From assembly GCA_026397195.1 (NCBI GenBank), contig JAPLVI010000091.1:1-8057 (forward strand): a DNA stretch of 8,057 nt, written 5' to 3'. This stretch comes from Candidatus Berkelbacteria bacterium (GTDB taxonomy: Bacteria > Patescibacteriota > UBA1384 > JAHJRZ01). Made by a program: the position numbers and the translations under genes. A model generated the notes under the pieces. It saw nothing but the letters and a program-made list of their open reading frames with translations, ran no database searches and was not told where the DNA came from. Positions 5,288 through 8,057 of this stretch are shown here, one piece after another; the stretch's first letter is position 1; the number at the start of each line of letters is the position of its first letter.

Positions 5288-6541
5288 TTAAGGATTGGGA
5301 CTAGGAGTCTGCGCCGGCCCCGCAGTTAAAACAATATTGAAAGAAGACTCACTGTTTGGCGGAAGGGAGACGCTGGTTGATATATCTATTTCTGGCGGAT
5401 CGACGCTTGTATCTAAAATTGCAAATTGTATCGCCGATGCCCCATCTAAAGTAAAAGTATAACTATCCCACTCCATATCGATAAAATTGATTGAACCGCT
5501 GCTCGTTGTTTGGATTGATGTATATTTATAAATTGGATTGCCCAGACCGTCGGAGCCGATTTTCTTTTCGCTGTGAATAGTGAAAGTTACCGGATCAAGG
5601 ATGGGAGCGCCATTAATATCAACTGTGTTAATAGTCATTGCCGAAAGAAGATCGATTGAAAAACTAATCGAAGTCAACTGCAGCAGCAAGACTGATTGGT
5701 CTTTGGGGGTAGGGTTAGGGTTTTCTTCTGATATGGGGTACGTTTGATCAGTACTATGTCCAGTCTTGGTGGTGACAATATGATAATTATCATCTATGGG
5801 AAGAGCATAAAAGGTTATTTTGCCATTAGTTGATGTTTTTTTGCCGGTAATATATATTCCTAGGTTCACATTAGTTACATCAACATTGGCGTCAGCAACC
5901 GGGCCGCCTGAGGCATCGTTAACGGAGACTTGTAATACTCCGGTTTCCGCATCAGTTTCCGGGCCAGAGCGGGAAATATCGGTGGTTAAGGTAGTCTTTT
6001 GGCCTGGGTATGTGCACTTATCGGCTTCTATTGGTTTCCCTTCTCTATTGCTGTATGGACTGACTATGACTTCTGCTTTTTTGTAGTCGTTGCCATGAGG
6101 ATCTTCAGGCTTTTCCGGAGCATAACATTTATCCGTGCTGGTCCCCAAGTTGCAGCCGTCATAAGGGTCGTCAACGTCGTCAATTATAACTTCTACTTGA
6201 AATTTTATCCCGTCTTTGGTTATTGGGTCAGGGCAAGTTTTGAGAATGCCATGTGGCCAGCCGGTATCTATTCCTACATCATCATATGGAAGATTTCTGA
6301 TAATCTCTATTTGCTCTGAAGCGACTGATTCGGCAATTAGTTTTTCTTTATTTCGAACCATGAATTGTCCATTTTTAATCAGCGCAATCGTCAGTGGCGT
6401 AATTACGACGACCATAATAGTCAAGGCAACCAAAAGCTCAACCAGAGTGAACCCTGTTGAATGCCCCCTTGGGGCAATTCGCCGCGGCGAATTATTCAAC
6501 GGGGTGAATCCAGAATTTTTTCTTTTTTTGCGATAGTTCAT
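5288..6541 (-). CDS. PilV-like minor prepilin with Ig-like C-terminal domains
   Basis: 417 residues from ATG 6541, one base after the pilC stop; an in-frame ATG at 6568 would add nine residues and overlap pilC, and I prefer 6541 because junctions here are tight. The cleavage site is G|FTLVE with Glu at +5 (Phe at residue 31), followed by a hydrophobic helix to about 54, then SVASEQIEIIRNLPYDD, a signature of PilV-like prepilins. The C-terminal part has about 60 residues resembling a carboxypeptidase-regulatory/Cna-B type beta-sandwich (VLQVSVNDASGGPVADANVDV onward, about 202-262), a second beta-rich segment (about 300-405), and a Pro-rich tail. Four Cys lie between residues about 100 and 180. 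The N-terminus contains two Gly-Phe-Thr sequences (residues 11-13 and 30-32) separated by a 57-bp palindromic element. Probably a surface-exposed, possibly adhesive minor pilin. Confidence 0.88.
   Translation of the reverse strand: MNYRKKRKNSGFTPLNNSPRRIAPRGHSTGFTLVELLVALTIMVVVITPLTIALIKNGQFMVRNKEKLIAESVASEQIEIIRNLPYDDVGIDTGWPHGILKTCPDPITKDGIKFQVEVIIDDVDDPYDGCNLGTSTDKCYAPEKPEDPHGNDYKKAEVIVSPYSNREGKPIEADKCTYPGQKTTLTTDISRSGPETDAETGVLQVSVNDASGGPVADANVDVTNVNLGIYITGKKTSTNGKITFYALPIDDNYHIVTTKTGHSTDQTYPISEENPNPTPKDQSVLLLQLTSISFSIDLLSAMTINTVDINGAPILDPVTFTIHSEKKIGSDGLGNPIYKYTSIQTTSSGSINFIDMEWDSYTFTLDGASAIQFAILDTSVDPPEIDISTSVSLPPNSESSFNIVLTAGPAQTPSPNP
6450..6506 (-). repeat. 57-bp palindromic element, copy B, in the PilV-like leader
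   Basis: Read on the minus strand: arm ACCCCGTTGAAT (6505-6494), 18-bp perfect palindrome AATTCGCCGCGGCGAATT (6493-6476), hairpin GCCCC-AAG-GGGGC (6475-6463), arm ATTCAACAGGGT (6462-6451). The arms pair at 11 of 12 positions; the mismatch would be G-T on the other strand. Layout and segment lengths (12+18+13+12) equal copy A. It encodes Pro-Leu-Asn through Ser-Thr in the prepilin leader and is flanked by the direct repeat GGNTTCACY (6503-6511 and 6446-6454, 57 bp apart), both copies encoding Gly-Phe-Thr. Confidence 0.92.
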
Positions 6542-6542
6542 A

Positions 6543-7754
6543 TTACTGGATAACTTGGACCAAGCCATAGATAGGCATTATAACCGAGATAATAACAATG
6601 GCGATTCCTACGCCAAGGACCACCATAATCACAGGCTCTAAAAGTGAGGTAAGATTTCTAACAGTGTTGTCAACTTCCTTTTCCAAAAAACGGCTTAAAT
6701 TTTTTAAAATGTAATCAGTTTTGCCTGATTTTTCACCCACGGCGACGAGAGAAGTAACAACCGGTGGAAAATAAGGAGAATCTTTCATTGCCTTGGAAAC
6801 ACTTGAACCTGATTCGACTTGAACAATAATCTTTTCTACCTCTTTTTCAAAAACAGAAGAGCCAATGACTCCTTTAGTTGTGTTTAAAACATCAATCATT
6901 GGAATGCCTGCGGAGACAAGAGAACTTAGAGTCCTAGTGAATCTTGACATATAGATATTGAGCATAACTTGTTTTAAAACCGGGGTTTTTAGTTTTAATT
7001 TATCAAAAGCATAGCTTCCTTTGTCTGTTTTTAGATAACGTCTTAAAAGGATAACAAAGATAATGATGATTATTAATAGTAACCACCAGAATTTCACCAT
7101 AAAATCACTTATGGCGACAATCATACGAGTCAGAAGTGGAAGCTGCACCCCGACGTCATTAAAAATAGTTTTAAGTTGAGGTATAACATAGACTAGAACC
7201 ACAATCATAACGACGATAAGAACAATAAGTATAAAGGCAGGGTACATCAGCGCACTTCTAATTTTTCCAACAAGGTCATAATCTTTATCTAAATCTTTAG
7301 AGAGCTTTAAAAGAACTTTGTCGAGACGACCACTTTTCTCTCCTGACTCAAGGATTTTGACATAAGTTTCATTAAAAACCTCGGGATGTTTCGACAGCGC
7401 TTTAGAAAATGATAGACCGGAGGAAATATCTTTGATTACTTCATCGAGGACGCGGGACATGTTTTTATTCTGGGTTTGGGCCTCTACCGTTTTTACCGCT
7501 TCTAGGATTGGTAAACCTGATTTAACCATCACCGCCATCTGGGTAGTGAACATGATTTTTTCTTTAAGCGGAACTTTATTGAAAAAACTGCTGAATCCAG
7601 AAAAAGTTTTGATGCCAGTCGTTTTTGAAAGAGAAGTGATAAAGAGTTTCTGGTCTTGTAGAAGGGAAATTGCGCTGGCTTCGTCTTTGGCTTCTATCTT
7701 TCCTTCAATTTGTTTTCCCTCTTCATCTCTTGCTTTATAATTAAAAGTTCCCAT
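6543..7754 (-). CDS. pilC: Type IV pilus inner-membrane platform protein PilC
   Basis: 403 residues, full length for PilC/GspF, the polytopic platform on which the PilB motor acts. The protein starts with the usual MGTFNYKARDEEGK segment. Two homologous T2SSF domains follow (about 63-188 and 265-390), each with the conserved Gly-Glu-Lys-Ser-Gly motif: SGEKSGRLDKVL (about 137-148) and VGEKSGKTDYIL (about 339-350). Membrane segments lie at about 171-193, 222-240 and 371-397, the family's three-helix topology. ATG at 7754 follows the pilB stop by two bases; TAA at 6543-6545 is one base before the preferred next start. No pilT lies between pilB and pilC, although many bacteria, including CPR, place it nearby; it may be elsewhere. 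No anomalies in the sequence. Confidence 0.97.
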   Translation of the reverse strand: MGTFNYKARDEEGKQIEGKIEAKDEASAISLLQDQKLFITSLSKTTGIKTFSGFSSFFNKVPLKEKIMFTTQMAVMVKSGLPILEAVKTVEAQTQNKNMSRVLDEVIKDISSGLSFSKALSKHPEVFNETYVKILESGEKSGRLDKVLLKLSKDLDKDYDLVGKIRSALMYPAFILIVLIVVMIVVLVYVIPQLKTIFNDVGVQLPLLTRMIVAISDFMVKFWWLLLIIIIIFVILLRRYLKTDKGSYAFDKLKLKTPVLKQVMLNIYMSRFTRTLSSLVSAGIPMIDVLNTTKGVIGSSVFEKEVEKIIVQVESGSSVSKAMKDSPYFPPVVTSLVAVGEKSGKTDYILKNLSRFLEKEVDNTVRNLTSLLEPVIMVVLGVGIAIVIISVIMPIYGLVQVIQ

Positions 7755-7756
7755 AA

Positions 7757-8057
7757 TTAGTCTTTGGTTACTCTCCAGATTTCTTCAATCGAAGTAATTT
7801 TATCGAGTGCTTTTAAAATTCCATCTTGTTTTAAAGTAATCATACCTTCTTTTCGAGCTTCTTCTTCAATCACTTGGCTGCCTGATTTCTTTAAAGTAAT
7901 TTCTTGGATGGGTATACTCATCGCTAAAACCTCAAATAATCCAACCCTGCCTTTATAGCCAGTGGAGTTGCAGACTTCACAGCCCCTGCCTTTATAAAAC
8001 TTCAAGCTTGATAAATCATTTTTCTTTTTTTCTTTTTCGGGCAATTCCTCAAGGGTT
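7757..8057 (-). CDS. pilB: Type IV pilus extension ATPase PilB/GspE family, C-terminal fragment
   Basis: Open to the right edge, so only about the last 100 residues are seen; the Walker motifs are outside. KGRGCEVCNSTGYKGRVGLFEVL is the highly conserved end of PilB/GspE ATPases: GCxxC is the second half of their tetra-Cys zinc site and the first pair would be upstream. The rest (KEGMITLKQDGILKALDKITSIEEIWRVTKD) is the standard C-terminus. The retraction ATPase PilT lacks these Cys, so this is the assembly ATPase. The frame reads through a TTG at 8042-8044 (Leu, not a start) with TLEE before it. It is directly followed by pilC, two bases apart, as expected for the motor-platform pair. Confidence 0.95.
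   Translation of the reverse strand, partial: TLEELPEKEKKKNDLSSLKFYKGRGCEVCNSTGYKGRVGLFEVLAMSIPIQEITLKKSGSQVIEEEARKEGMITLKQDGILKALDKITSIEEIWRVTKD

Noticed and set aside
6476..6493. The 18-bp palindrome AATTCGCCGCGGCGAATT (and its partner at 4460-4477) as an intrinsic terminator or operator
   Set aside because: No T-run follows, both copies are inside open reading frames just after start codons, and each is part of a larger nested structure, so a terminator is unlikely.
6503..6514. First Gly-Phe-Thr (GFTPLNN) of the PilV-like protein as the real prepilin cleavage site
   Set aside because: No Glu at +5 and no hydrophobic helix follows; the second site, GFTLVELL, has both.
5820..6536. Plus-strand open frames across the PilV-like gene and other opposite-strand frames (for example near 726-1025, 1088-1282, 4514-4705, 7432-7740)
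   Set aside because: They lie antisense to well-supported pilus genes and show no recognisable motif or composition of real proteins.
5288..6568. Upstream ATG at 6568 as the PilV-like start
   Set aside because: It would overlap pilC by 26 bases and add MAWSKLSSN without benefit; the ATG at 6541 fits the one- or two-base spacing of the other junctions. Not excluded.
7757..8044. A separate small gene starting at TTG 8044
   Set aside because: The frame is open to the window edge and the sequence is the conserved C-terminus of PilB/GspE, so this is the end of a longer gene.

Overview
This AT-rich window looks like a piece of a Patescibacteria (Candidate Phyla Radiation) genome, probably Parcubacteria-like. 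The reasons are the compact type IV pilus operon with CPR-style prepilins, gene junctions of one or two bases or small overlaps, few recognisable Shine-Dalgarno sites, a tRNA without encoded CCA, and no sign of a secretin. TGA is used as a normal stop (pilM, pilO), which argues against the code-25 lineages. The taxonomic call is an inference from style, not from a marker gene.

Layout. Bases 1-224 (+) hold the 3' end of an HNH endonuclease gene whose stop codon lies inside a tRNA-Thr(CGT) gene (215-285, +). Everything from 289 to the right edge is on the minus strand and belongs to type IV pilus assembly. Read in the direction of transcription it runs: pilB 3' end (extension ATPase), pilC (platform protein), a PilV-like prepilin with Ig-like C-terminal domains, a PilW/GspJ-like prepilin, a PilX/GspK-like prepilin, then a likely promoter, then pilM, a 115-bp intergenic stretch filled by a long imperfect palindrome, pilN, pilO, and a 99-residue single-pass protein ending in DPF that may be a minimal PilP.

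How the genes work together. PilB drives PilC in the membrane to add pilin subunits. The PilM-PilN-PilO(-PilP-like) set forms the cytoplasmic and inner-membrane alignment complex. The three prepilins are minor or tip pilins, and the PilX-like and PilV-like ones are large and probably surface-exposed.

The most unusual signal is a pair of 57-bp palindromic elements (4447-4503 and 6450-6506). They share one layout: a 12-bp outer stem enclosing an 18-bp palindrome and a 13-bp hairpin, with several compensatory base changes between the copies. Each is inserted in frame in the leader-peptide coding region of a different prepilin gene, in opposite orientations. Removing 57 bp from either gene keeps the frame and leaves an ordinary 11-12-residue type III leader; in the PilV-like gene the insertion is flanked by a direct repeat of the GGNTTCAC sequence that encodes the Gly-Phe-Thr cleavage site. 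Further palindromic sequence sits in the N-terminal codons of the PilP-like gene (541-570) and between pilM and pilN (1834-1920). Together these suggest a palindromic element family that tolerates, or targets, protein-coding DNA.
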